From Candidatus Babelota bacterium (GTDB lineage: Bacteria > Babelota > Babeliae > Babelales > Babelaceae), in contig JAMCTG010000005.1 of the NCBI GenBank assembly GCA_023379005.1, positions 496,001 to 560,000 on the forward strand: a DNA stretch of 64,000 nt. The letters run 5' to 3'. The notes below the pieces were generated by a model. It was not told where the DNA came from. It saw nothing but the letters and a program-made list of their open reading frames with translations, and searched no databases. Positions 50,937 to 59,509 of this stretch are shown piece after piece (position 1 is the first letter of the stretch; every line of letters starts with the position of its first letter). Position numbers and translations under genes: made by a program.

Positions 50937-52706
50937 TTACTTATTTTCTTTTTCCGTCAATTTCAATCCATAATCACGCAATTTCATTGGATTAACTTTT
51001 GTTGGTGCCTGCATCATAGGGTCTTGGCCTGTTGCGGTTTTAGGAAATGCTATAACGTCACGTATAGATTTACAATTTAATAGTAGCATTACAAATCTAT
51101 CAATTCCTAATGCGATTCCACCATGTGGAGGAAAACCTAGTTCCTGAGCTTCCAATAAGAAGCCAAAATGATCTTGCATTGTTTCTAGATCAAATCCAAG
51201 AAGTTTGAAAACTTCTTTTTGTACATTAGGATCATGAATTCTAATGGAACCACCACCAAGTTCAATACCGTTAAGCACAATATCATATGAACGAGCTTTA
51301 ATGCTATGTGGTTCAAGTTTTTCCCACCCGTCTTGTGGGCTTGTAAATGGATGGTGCACTGAACTCCACTTCTTTTCTTTTTCATCATATTCAAAAAGAG
51401 GGAAGTCTGTAACCCAAAGGAATTTTAGTAGACCTTGAGGAATTAATTGTAAAGCTTCCGCTAACTGCAAGCGCAATCTGCCAAGTTGTTCCCATGAATC
51501 TTTATATTTTCCTGCAATAATAAATAATGTGTCGTTTGGAGCAAGATCTTTAAAAATTTCTTTTACTTTTGTAGTAAAATCTGCAGGTAAGAATTTTGCT
51601 ACCGGAGATTCTGGTTGCATATTTTCATTAAAACGGATCCATAGCAAACCTTTTGCTCCATTTTTAGTTGCCCTATCAACCCATGCGTCTAATTCTGATC
51701 GAGAAAAATTGCGATTAACTTTAAGCGCACCAATTTTCCCATTTTTTTCCAGGACAGTTTTTAAAAATGAAATTTCTGTGTCTGCAAATAATTTACCTAT
51801 ATCATGAATCAGCATTTCAAATCTTAGATCAGGTTTATCAACGCCATAATTTGAAAATGCATCTGCATAAGTCATTCTTTGTAAAGGCAATTTAATATCA
51901 ATCGCAAATACAGAATTTAAAATATGTTGTAACAAATTCTCAATTATATTTTGAATATCTTGCTCATTTATAAAAGACATTTCCATGTCTAGCTGAGTAA
52001 ATTCAGGTTGACGATCTGCTCGTAAATCTTCATCTCTAAAGCATCTTGCAACTTGAAAATATCTTTCCATGCCTGAAGCCATTAAAATTTGTTTATAAAG
52101 TTGTGGTGATTGTGGCAATGCATAAAAAGAACCTTGATGAATTCTTGATGGAACTAAAAATTCACGCGCACCTTCTGCTGTATTTTTTGTAAGTACAGGC
52201 GTTTCAATTTCGAAAAATTTTTGAGAATTTAAAAATTCACGCATTGCAAAAATAATTTTATGTCGCGTCTCAATTCGATGTTGCATTACAGGTCTGCGCA
52301 AATCTAAATAACGATATTTTAAACGCAAATCTTCATCAACCATTTCACCTTCATCTTGTGCAAATGGTAATGCTTTTGCTTTATTTAAAATTTCTAGATT
52401 ATCAACTTGAAGTTCAAAATGTCCTGTCTCAATATCTTTATTAATGGTAGATTGTGAGCGCTTTACAACTTTTCCTGAAATTGAAATAACATATTCAGAA
52501 CGAAGATGTTTGGCGGATTCATAAGCTGATAAATTTATTTCCGGACTAAAAACAATTTGCATAATTCCACTACGATCACGCAAATCAATAAAAATCAAAT
52601 TACCATGATCTCGACGTCTGTGAACCCAACCCAAAAGATGAATTATTTTATTTAAAAAAGTTTCATTTACCTGTCCGCACATAACCGTGCGTTCAAATTT
52701 TTTCAT
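50937..52706 (-). CDS. aspS: Aspartate--tRNA ligase
   Basis: Bacterial-type AspRS with anticodon-binding OB fold ('LLGWVHRRRDHGNLIFIDLR'), motif 1 region 'RYLDLRRPVMQHRIETRHKI', motif 2 'RYFQVARCFRDEDLRADRQP', the bacterial GAD insertion (about 285-420) and motif 3 'GGIALGIDRFVMLL'. 589 residues. Because gatB is in the window, the enzyme may be non-discriminating for tRNA(Asn); the sequence alone does not settle that. ATG preceded by CAGGATAAGTA. Confidence 0.97.
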   Translation of the reverse strand: MKKFERTVMCGQVNETFLNKIIHLLGWVHRRRDHGNLIFIDLRDRSGIMQIVFSPEINLSAYESAKHLRSEYVISISGKVVKRSQSTINKDIETGHFELQVDNLEILNKAKALPFAQDEGEMVDEDLRLKYRYLDLRRPVMQHRIETRHKIIFAMREFLNSQKFFEIETPVLTKNTAEGAREFLVPSRIHQGSFYALPQSPQLYKQILMASGMERYFQVARCFRDEDLRADRQPEFTQLDMEMSFINEQDIQNIIENLLQHILNSVFAIDIKLPLQRMTYADAFSNYGVDKPDLRFEMLIHDIGKLFADTEISFLKTVLEKNGKIGALKVNRNFSRSELDAWVDRATKNGAKGLLWIRFNENMQPESPVAKFLPADFTTKVKEIFKDLAPNDTLFIIAGKYKDSWEQLGRLRLQLAEALQLIPQGLLKFLWVTDFPLFEYDEKEKKWSSVHHPFTSPQDGWEKLEPHSIKARSYDIVLNGIELGGGSIRIHDPNVQKEVFKLLGFDLETMQDHFGFLLEAQELGFPPHGGIALGIDRFVMLLLNCKSIRDVIAFPKTATGQDPMMQAPTKVNPMKLRDYGLKLTEKENK

Positions 52707-52781
52707 TTACTTATCCTGGTTAGCATGAAAAAAATTTTTATTATTACTATTAAATTTAGCAAAAATAGCGAATTAGTCACG

Positions 52782-52860
52782 CCCTTCGATACGCCCGTCA
52801 TTTTAAAAAAAATGACGCTCATTATTTCTGAGCGCCGATCTTAAATAAGATCGGGGGTGT
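52782..52860. repeat. Repeat with three consecutive hairpins
   Basis: Starts CCCTTCGATACGCCCGTCAT, one base different from the start of the repeat at 57942. Three perfect stems follow in a row: GTCATTTT/AAAATGAC, GCTCA/TGAGC and CCGATCTT/AAGATCGG (52797-52854). It lies between the AAA+ gene and aspS; no gene in the gap. Confidence 0.75.
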
Positions 52861-52869
52861 AGCGAACCA

Positions 52870-54828
52870 TTAAGCCTTTGCTGGAATTATATTTCCTGTG
52901 ACATCCATTGTTGGTTTAAAGTTTTGCAAGAACTCTGAATGCTTTTTGATTGCTTTTTCTACTGCTCTATCAACCAATTTTTCAGTTAATAATCCAGTAA
53001 TAGTTGCATCAGCATCAGTTTTAATAATGTTAATTATACCTTCAAGATCGCCGTAAGATAGGCCTTCAGTTTTTGTTGCAATATCTATTATTTTGCGACC
53101 ATCAAGAATTGTTTTTACAGATTCCATAAATTCTTTGTCATTTTGTTTTTCATTGAGCATATATTTATCTCTATAAAGATTTAAACATTGTACTCTTTCA
53201 GCCGGCTTTGGCAATTTCATCTCTATGGCATCATCTATACGTCTTTCCATAGCGGTATCTAACACTTTTGGATGGTTTGTCGCAAACACAATCATAAATT
53301 TACTACTACGAGTACCAGTATGATTTAAGAAATTGGTTAATGCTTGATAACTTTCTTCTGTTGTCTTCATTCCCTTACGTTCGGACAAGAATGCCTCACA
53401 TTCATCAATAAAAATCAAAAGACCATTTTTACTATTTTTTGCCCAAGCAAATAATTCATCCATTGCTTGAATACCTTCACCCTTATCAATGAATTTTGCA
53501 AAAGAAGCACCACTTACTTCAACAAATTCCATACCGGAACTTCTTGCCAAGATACGCGCAAACATTGTTTTACCAGTTCCTGGAGCACCCCAAAGAAGTA
53601 AATTTCTATATTTAACATTATTATTTCCAGATTTAATTTTATTATTTACAGTTCGAGTTACATCAACAATATTTTTTAAATCTGCTGCCAATTCATCATC
53701 AAAAATCATCTGCTCAGGTTTATATTTTTCTTTAAAAATCCAGGATTTTAATCTTTGTAATATTGATTTTTTAGAAGAATCTATAATTAATCTTGGTTTT
53801 TTTAAATTACGATCAATATGATTCCATAAAACTTTAGAACCGTAGTATGCAGTTATAATGCTTATACAAACTGCACCTGTAACAATCGCACCCTTAGCAT
53901 AGTTATTATATAGACCTTCTCGAACAAATCTTATACCTTCATCATTAAATTGTTTGGTAATATCTAAAGATGTTTCTCCAAGTCTTTTTAATTCTTCTCG
54001 AGCTTCTTCTGACAGTTTACTCATAGCATTTTTAGCATCTTCACTAACATTTTCAAATGCTTCTCTGGACATTCTAGCTAATTCGCCACCGTCAGCTGCT
54101 TGATTTGCCAAATTTGTTAATAAATTATTAATTGTTGTATTACCTGATTGACCAACAGTTTCCATTGCAGTTCCAAGATCTTTTGCAAATTTTTCAAAAG
54201 CCTGTCTAGATAATCTAGCACCTTCTCCACTGTCGTTAAATTGATCAGCTAAAACTTTCATTGAAGCATCTATTACTTTTTTTACTTCCCCATCATTTTG
54301 TAATTGCGCTTTTAACATTTTTACAGCATTGTCTAAAGCTTGAGCCATTTTTCCTGTAGGTCTTCCTTGAGCGTCAACCTCAAAAGTTTTTTTCAGGGCT
54401 TCCGCAAAACCGTCAACTAACTGTTGATTAATATTCGTTTGTAAATTTTGAGCAGCACCATTATATACACCAGTTGCAGCAGTGCCTAAAATTGCCCCAC
54501 CTTGTTGCGCTATAGTTTGAACAATTGCCGCTGCATTAGTTGATGGATTTGGAAATATCGGCATTTCTTGAGGTTGCTGCGTAACTTGAGGAGTAGCTGG
54601 TGGAGTTTGTCCAGATACCGAATAATTTGGATTAGCAGACTCTACAAATGAACGTAGAACATTTCCTGCTCCATTAACTGCATCTCTTGTTGCACCATAA
54701 CCTCTTACATACCAAGAAACTCTTGGCTGATTACCCGAGTTAGGATCTTGAGGTTGAGGAGTTCCAGGATCCATTGCTAAAGACATGTTTGTAAAAAACA
54801 GAACAATGATAAAAAATAAAAAATTCAT
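52870..54828 (-). CDS. Membrane AAA+ ATPase resembling mitochondrial ATAD3
   Basis: 652 residues from the ATG at 54828 (AAGGT six bases ahead); an ATG at 54846 is in frame but lacks a ribosome site. Signal or anchor about 1-18 ('FLFFIIVLFFTNMSLAMDP'), a Pro/Gln-rich part to about 100, two related helical units ('GEGARLSRQAFEKFAKDLG' and 'GGELARMSREAFENVSEDAK'), a membrane helix at about 314-334, then one AAA+ domain: Walker A 'GAPGTGKT' (414-421), Walker B 'LIFIDECEAF' (about 471-480), sensor 'FATNHP' and 'ERRID' Arg finger. The stretch 'ELFAWAKNSKNGLLIFIDE' and 'NFLNHTGTRSSKFMIVFATN' closely track ATAD3. Topology would put the ATPase in the cytoplasm and the helical part outside. Confidence 0.9.
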   Translation of the reverse strand: MNFLFFIIVLFFTNMSLAMDPGTPQPQDPNSGNQPRVSWYVRGYGATRDAVNGAGNVLRSFVESANPNYSVSGQTPPATPQVTQQPQEMPIFPNPSTNAAAIVQTIAQQGGAILGTAATGVYNGAAQNLQTNINQQLVDGFAEALKKTFEVDAQGRPTGKMAQALDNAVKMLKAQLQNDGEVKKVIDASMKVLADQFNDSGEGARLSRQAFEKFAKDLGTAMETVGQSGNTTINNLLTNLANQAADGGELARMSREAFENVSEDAKNAMSKLSEEAREELKRLGETSLDITKQFNDEGIRFVREGLYNNYAKGAIVTGAVCISIITAYYGSKVLWNHIDRNLKKPRLIIDSSKKSILQRLKSWIFKEKYKPEQMIFDDELAADLKNIVDVTRTVNNKIKSGNNNVKYRNLLLWGAPGTGKTMFARILARSSGMEFVEVSGASFAKFIDKGEGIQAMDELFAWAKNSKNGLLIFIDECEAFLSERKGMKTTEESYQALTNFLNHTGTRSSKFMIVFATNHPKVLDTAMERRIDDAIEMKLPKPAERVQCLNLYRDKYMLNEKQNDKEFMESVKTILDGRKIIDIATKTEGLSYGDLEGIINIIKTDADATITGLLTEKLVDRAVEKAIKKHSEFLQNFKPTMDVTGNIIPAKA

Positions 54829-54932
54829 AATAACCTTGCATTTCATGTTTGAATAATTTTTTTAAAAAAAGCTTTTTAATAAACATTAATTATATATATA
54901 AACACTTTACAAATCAAAAGCCCTTTAAAAAA

Positions 54933-54961
54933 AATAAGCCAGCTTTATTGGCTGGCTTATT
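54933..54961 (-). terminator. Terminator after the 54983 barrel gene
   Basis: Perfect 11-base stem AATAAGCCAGC/GCTGGCTTATT with a seven-base loop; on the minus strand it is followed by a T-rich run. The remaining gap up to 54983 holds nothing else. Confidence 0.8.
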
Positions 54962-54982
54962 AAAAAATTCATTTTTCAAAAA

Positions 54983-56914
54983 TTAATATCTATATTCAAA
55001 ACCTAAATTAAAGAAGAATGCCATGTTATTTCCTAAGGTTGGCACAAACTCAACTTCGCCAGGCACACCATCTTCTGAAAAACTATTTAGATATTTTTGT
55101 TGATCTTTTGTAAGCGGTTTTCCTTTTACATCTTTATAATATGATCCCGGGAAAAACACCGCACTGATTGCATAAAATTTTAAATCAGGCATAAGTTCAA
55201 TTTCAGAAAATAAATTGATTTCCGTACCAAAGAAAGATCTTGCTGACCTTCCAATTGATTGTCCTTGAACAACATCAAAAATTCTTGATGCATGTTCTTG
55301 CCAGAAGAACATTATATTCGGCCATGCTTGCCATGGGCGAGGACTGTCGTCGCATGAATTAAATTGCACGCTCGCACCAGTATATATAATGTTTGTAAAT
55401 CTTGATGTCTTGCTTGCAAACGGATTAAAAATTTGCTGCTCTTGTGTTGGGAAAGATAACAATCTTGGTATTCTACCTTGACCATTTAAAAAGAATGCGC
55501 TCTTTATTCTCATACCAGAATAAATTTCTTGGAGGCCTATAAATCCTTCAAAATCTCCATCGACATCACTATCATTTAATCCATCTAAATCTCTATTTGG
55601 ATCATTATCACCACTTGCATAACCAAATCCTGCAGCAAGTTTGATATTATTTGGAACATAAAAATTATATGCGAGATCACACACAAACATTGAACCTTTT
55701 AATTTATTTTTATAAGGATTTGTAAATCTAGTAACTTTATTTACTAAAGAACTGCTACCTATTTGCATACCGTTTTGATCAGCATTTTCAGGAGATGTAA
55801 TTATTAATGCTTGATTAGCATCGGTTGCCAAAGCATCTTTGCCTGTTGTTGCATCTGTTACTTGAGTATTTACAAATTGAAGAACAGCTGTGTCTTTATT
55901 TTTTACAGGAGTAACAATATTTCTATCCCAACCTTTGACAAACTGTGCACCTATATTAAATGCAGTATCAAAACCAAATTCCCAATTACCTAAATATGAT
56001 TCAGATGCAAATCCAAGAGTTACAAGTTTTATTGATGCATCTCCTAGAAATTCAATTTTTTGTTCAGGATTACTATTAAATAAACCATACGGTTCAAAAT
56101 ACACATCATTTACATCATCTTTAATTGGATAATATTTTAAACGACCAGCAACAACATAATTTACAATACCAGTACCTCTTGCAGGACAAAATCTTCTTCC
56201 AAATTGCTGACCAAGAATTTTTAAATTTACATTATCAAAAGTATCAGCTTTATTATCCAAAATTGCACCATATAAATCATATCCCAAACAATTATGAATA
56301 AATTCGCCAGCAAGTCTAAGGCCAAATGCAAATTGATCAACAGCATATGGTGAAAAATATCCAAGAATATCTGGATCAACTGCATAAGCATCACCAAGTG
56401 CAATACCTCTTCCTAAAAGAAATGGAAATGCCCCAAGAGTTAATGTGTGTCTATTACAGAAATTTAAGCCCAAAAGTTCAGACAAACACATCTCTATCCA
56501 CAATTCTCTATACCACAAAATATGTCGTGGAATAGAATGCTTGTGTCCTGCAAATGCTGTATCAGCAACACTAATTGGAGTTTCAGTTGTAACTGCTATA
56601 GATTCAGGATCTCCCCAAATACCTTTATTACGAACGTTCCATTTAACAGTAACCAAAGGATGGTCATAACTCATTTTTCCGTAATTATATTCACTTACTA
56701 TATCTATAGTATGGCGAAAGAAAAAAAGTTTGTCTGGATTGTTGTCATTTAATAAATTTGTATTTTTACCAAAAAACATTTCCGGTCTAAATTTAATCAA
56801 GAATTTTATTTCGCTATCTTCGCATTGATAATAAAGAGGCTTTTTTTTGCAAAATATATCTGAGGGTGCCAAAGCAATTAAAATAAAAAATAACCTCATT
56901 ATAAAAACGGTCAT
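54983..56914 (-). CDS. Large outer-membrane beta-barrel protein
   Basis: 643 residues. Signal peptide about 1-21 ('MRLFFILIALAPSDIFCKKK'). Strand-like alternation is frequent: 'FGLRLAGEFIHNCLGYDLYG', 'IKLVTLGFASESYLGNWEFG', 'FVCDLAYNFYVPNNIKLAAG'. It ends 'NMAFFFNLGFEYRY', a terminal aromatic strand as in BAM substrates. Acidic loops such as 'DNDPNRDLDGLNDSDVDGDF' look like calcium-binding thrombospondin-3-type motifs. It is not obviously related to the barrel at 28502. ATG preceded by TAGGAGCTTGTA. Confidence 0.83.
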   Translation of the reverse strand: MTVFIMRLFFILIALAPSDIFCKKKPLYYQCEDSEIKFLIKFRPEMFFGKNTNLLNDNNPDKLFFFRHTIDIVSEYNYGKMSYDHPLVTVKWNVRNKGIWGDPESIAVTTETPISVADTAFAGHKHSIPRHILWYRELWIEMCLSELLGLNFCNRHTLTLGAFPFLLGRGIALGDAYAVDPDILGYFSPYAVDQFAFGLRLAGEFIHNCLGYDLYGAILDNKADTFDNVNLKILGQQFGRRFCPARGTGIVNYVVAGRLKYYPIKDDVNDVYFEPYGLFNSNPEQKIEFLGDASIKLVTLGFASESYLGNWEFGFDTAFNIGAQFVKGWDRNIVTPVKNKDTAVLQFVNTQVTDATTGKDALATDANQALIITSPENADQNGMQIGSSSLVNKVTRFTNPYKNKLKGSMFVCDLAYNFYVPNNIKLAAGFGYASGDNDPNRDLDGLNDSDVDGDFEGFIGLQEIYSGMRIKSAFFLNGQGRIPRLLSFPTQEQQIFNPFASKTSRFTNIIYTGASVQFNSCDDSPRPWQAWPNIMFFWQEHASRIFDVVQGQSIGRSARSFFGTEINLFSEIELMPDLKFYAISAVFFPGSYYKDVKGKPLTKDQQKYLNSFSEDGVPGEVEFVPTLGNNMAFFFNLGFEYRY

Positions 56915-57077
56915 TACAAGCTCCTACGCTGTACTTTTCTAAAATGACAATAATTGTATAAGCTTCTTAATAATCACCTTTTTTTTAAAAGGACAGACTA
57001 TATCCTTTTTGAGAAAACAGCATTAAAATTAATGTTTTCATGAATTTTGTCAAATTTTAAATTAGAAAAAGTGCTAT

Positions 57078-57941
57078 ATGACACACAAAAAAAACACTTT
57101 AATTGGTGCACATATGTCCATCTCCAATGGATTTGATGATTCTATACGTCAAGGAGAATCGATAGGATGTACTGCTATACAAATTTTTACAGGAAGCAAT
57201 CGCCAATGGAAATCTCGAAAAATATCTGACGAGGAAATTGATCAGTACAAAAAAACATTAAAATCTTCTTCAATAGAAATGGTCGTAGCCCATTCCAGAT
57301 ATTTAATTAATATTGGTTCAAACGATAAAATTATTCGAGAAAAATCGATTAATGCTCTAATTGAAGAATTAGAAAAATGTGAAAGTCTAAAAATTCCATA
57401 CCTTATAATTCATCCTGGTTCAGGTGTAAATATAACTGAAGAGCAATGTTTAGAATTAATCGCAAAAGGTTTAGATGAAGTATTTTCTAGAGCAAAAAGC
57501 GATACACATATTTTATTAGAAAATGCAGCAGGTCAGGGAAAAAATGTTGGATATAAATTTGAGCATATTGCCTATATTCGAAGCGAAGTAAAAAATCCAA
57601 GAAAAATAGGCGTATGTTTTGATACCTGCCATGCTTTTGTTTCTGGCTATGACTTTACAGATAAAGAAAAATATGAACAAATGTGGAAAGTATTTGATCA
57701 TATTATCGGTTTAAATCATCTAAAAGTAATACATATCAATGATTCTAAAACAGCATTTAATAGTAGAATAGATAGACATGAAGATATCGGAAAAGGCAAA
57801 ATAGGATTGGAAGCTTTTCAATTATTAATGAATGACCCAAAGTTTATTGATATACCTAAAATTCTTGAAACGCCTAAAGGTGAAGATCATTTAAAAGATG
57901 ATAAAAGAAATCTTGAGATTTTAAAAAGTTTAATTGAGTAA
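57078..57941 (+). CDS. nfo: Endonuclease IV (AP endonuclease)
   Basis: Zinc-dependent AP endonuclease of base excision repair. Signatures: 'IGAHMSISNGFDDSIRQGES', 'VAHSRYLINIGS', 'LIIHPGSGVN', 'LLENAAGQGKNVGY', 'IGVCFDTCHAFVSGYD', 'VIHINDSKTAFNSRIDRHED'. The His, Asp and Glu ligands are all present. 287 residues is standard. Could act after the Ogg encoded at 21718 and the uracil glycosylase at the window end. Confidence 0.96.
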   Translation: MTHKKNTLIGAHMSISNGFDDSIRQGESIGCTAIQIFTGSNRQWKSRKISDEEIDQYKKTLKSSSIEMVVAHSRYLINIGSNDKIIREKSINALIEELEKCESLKIPYLIIHPGSGVNITEEQCLELIAKGLDEVFSRAKSDTHILLENAAGQGKNVGYKFEHIAYIRSEVKNPRKIGVCFDTCHAFVSGYDFTDKEKYEQMWKVFDHIIGLNHLKVIHINDSKTAFNSRIDRHEDIGKGKIGLEAFQLLMNDPKFIDIPKILETPKGEDHLKDDKRNLEILKSLIE

Positions 57942-58058
57942 CCCTTCGATACACCCGTCATTTTATTTAAATGACTGGCACTCAGGATGATTTTCATAGA
58001 GGACTCTAAATTAATCATCTCGAGTGGCGCGAGCATAGCGAGAGTTGTATCGAGAGAT
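57942..58058. repeat. Inverted pair of the dispersed CTCGAG repeat, no nuclease between
   Basis: Left half 57942-57996 (CCCTTCGATACACCCGTCAT, a GTCATTT/AAATGAC hairpin, then CACTCAGGATGATT). Right half 58013-58058 (AATCATCTCGAGTG ... TTGTATCGAGAGAT), nearly the same as the left arm of the GIY-YIG element. The halves are inverted to each other around a short spacer. Begins directly at the nfo stop. Confidence 0.8.
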
Positions 58059-58136
58059 AAAAGTAATAGTCAAAGACCCAGCTGAGCTAAGAAGGAATTG
58101 TAGTATTTTGCTTGAGTCTTTAACTATTACTATCTT
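58051..58136. repeat. Imperfect palindrome, about 85 bases
   Basis: AGTAATAGTCAAAGACCCA (from 58062) pairs with the reverse complement of the segment ending near 58131 (TGAGTCTTTAACTATTACT) with two mismatches. The centre is unpaired. It joins the preceding repeat without a gap. No coding potential. Confidence 0.55.
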
Positions 58137-58139
58137 ACA

Positions 58140-58268
58140 AGCAGTGCTTCTTTAAATTATACTAACTTTACATAGCTTGTCCGGCGTAGCTTGCCGAGCC
58201 ATTAGGCTCGGGAGAAGCGAAGACGGAACTAAGCATGGAGTTAAGTATACTAACCCATAATGAAGCAT
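58140..58268. repeat. Long imperfect palindrome with REP-like core
   Basis: Core hairpin TCCGGCGTAGCTTGCCGAGC(C) and GGCTCGG...AAGACGGA (58179-58227), whose top CCGAGCC/GGCTCGG is perfect. Outer arms (GTGCTTC and TTATACTAACTT on the left, AAGTATACTAACCC and GAAGCATG on the right) also pair imperfectly. The remaining 58269-58410 is A-rich, with no gene seen. Confidence 0.6.
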
Positions 58269-58410
58269 GTCTCATTTTCAAGATAAAAAATAAAAAAACA
58301 ATAAAATATTTTTTCGAAAAAACGCAACAACAAAAAAAAGCCTATTTATAAGTAAAAATCCAAAACTCGCGTTGCTTTTTTCAAAAAAAACACAAAATGC
58401 AACAAAAGCA

Positions 58411-59433
58411 TTACAATGTGAAATTTTTCAAAAAAATTCTTTTAAATAAAGCAAAATACCAAAGTATTATTAAACTTGATAAATAAATGATTGATGAGAT
58501 AAGATCGATTTTATTCAAAACGAATAAATATGACATTAAAAAGAGAAAACAAGCATATATTGCTAAGTACCCTAAAATCTCATTTTTATTCCAGCCATTT
58601 TTTTGCAAATATATTGAAAAATGGTCAGGACTACCTTTATAAAATGGAATTCCTTTATAGGTTCTTATTAAAATTAAAGTACCCAACTCCAATAATGGAA
58701 TTAACAAAATAATAACAGGAGTTATTAAACCATAAACGTTAAAAATTCCCCAAGGAATAGTAAATGGAACAGTCGCAAGTAAGCCGCCTATAAACAAAGA
58801 CCCTGAATCACCAAGATAAATTTTTGCATCCGGTTTATTGAACCACCAAAATGCAATTAAGGATCCTAAAAAGGCAGAAAGTAATAATGCAGTATTATAA
58901 GATTGAAATATGATTGCAAGAATGATGAAAGAAATAGAAGCCATACTAGCTACAAGCGTAGCTTGACCATCCATAATATCAATCAAATTAAAAGCATTAA
59001 TTACAGATAATATCCAAAAAAAAGAAATGAAAATATTCGATATTTTATTAAAAAAAATTTCTTTAAGATAAAAACCTGCTTTCAAAAAACAAAAAGCTGC
59101 AATTATTTGGCCAAAAAATTTCTGATGTGGTTGCATAACAACAAGATCATCAATAAGACCGACAAACATTAATAAGGTAGAACCTAGTAAAAATAAAAAC
59201 ATTCTATTTTCAAAAGGAAAAACTAGAGCTAGAGAAGTTATAAAACCGATATAAACTGCAAGTCCGCCAAGATAAGGCGTTGCTTTTTTATGAACTTTAA
59301 GAGATCCATCTGGATTATCTAAAACATTTAACTTAAATGCTACATTAATTATTAGGGGAACAAGATAGAACGTCACTAAAAAAGAAATTATAAACCCAAA
59401 AAAAAGTTTTAAAATTAAGATATTTGTCAACAT
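58411..59433 (-). CDS. WecA/MraY-family sugar-1-phosphate transferase
   Basis: Transfers a sugar-1-phosphate from a UDP-sugar to undecaprenyl phosphate to begin a surface polysaccharide. About ten membrane helices. Conserved loops: 'VHKKATPYLGGLAVYIG', 'GLIDDLVVMQPHQKFFGQ' (DD pair), 'NAFNLIDIMDGQ', 'YLGDSGSLFIGGLLA', and 'KGIPFYKGSPDHFSIYLQ' with the HxxH-like loop. The last is closer to WecA/TagO than MraY. ATG at 59433 (GAGAG ahead) is preferred over the TTG at 59445. Confidence 0.9.
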   Translation of the reverse strand: MLTNILILKLFFGFIISFLVTFYLVPLIINVAFKLNVLDNPDGSLKVHKKATPYLGGLAVYIGFITSLALVFPFENRMFLFLLGSTLLMFVGLIDDLVVMQPHQKFFGQIIAAFCFLKAGFYLKEIFFNKISNIFISFFWILSVINAFNLIDIMDGQATLVASMASISFIILAIIFQSYNTALLLSAFLGSLIAFWWFNKPDAKIYLGDSGSLFIGGLLATVPFTIPWGIFNVYGLITPVIILLIPLLELGTLILIRTYKGIPFYKGSPDHFSIYLQKNGWNKNEILGYLAIYACFLFLMSYLFVLNKIDLISSIIYLSSLIILWYFALFKRIFLKNFTL

Positions 59434-59509
59434 AACTTCTCTCAAATATAGAAGTAAAAAACAATTTCTTAAATAATATCAAACTTAGGAAGTTGAGCAA
59501 TAATAGAAA

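Noticed and set aside
56981-57013. AAAAGGA/TCCTTTT hairpin upstream of the 54983 barrel gene
   Set aside because: Only seven base pairs, mostly A/T, with no gene ending nearby that would need a terminator.
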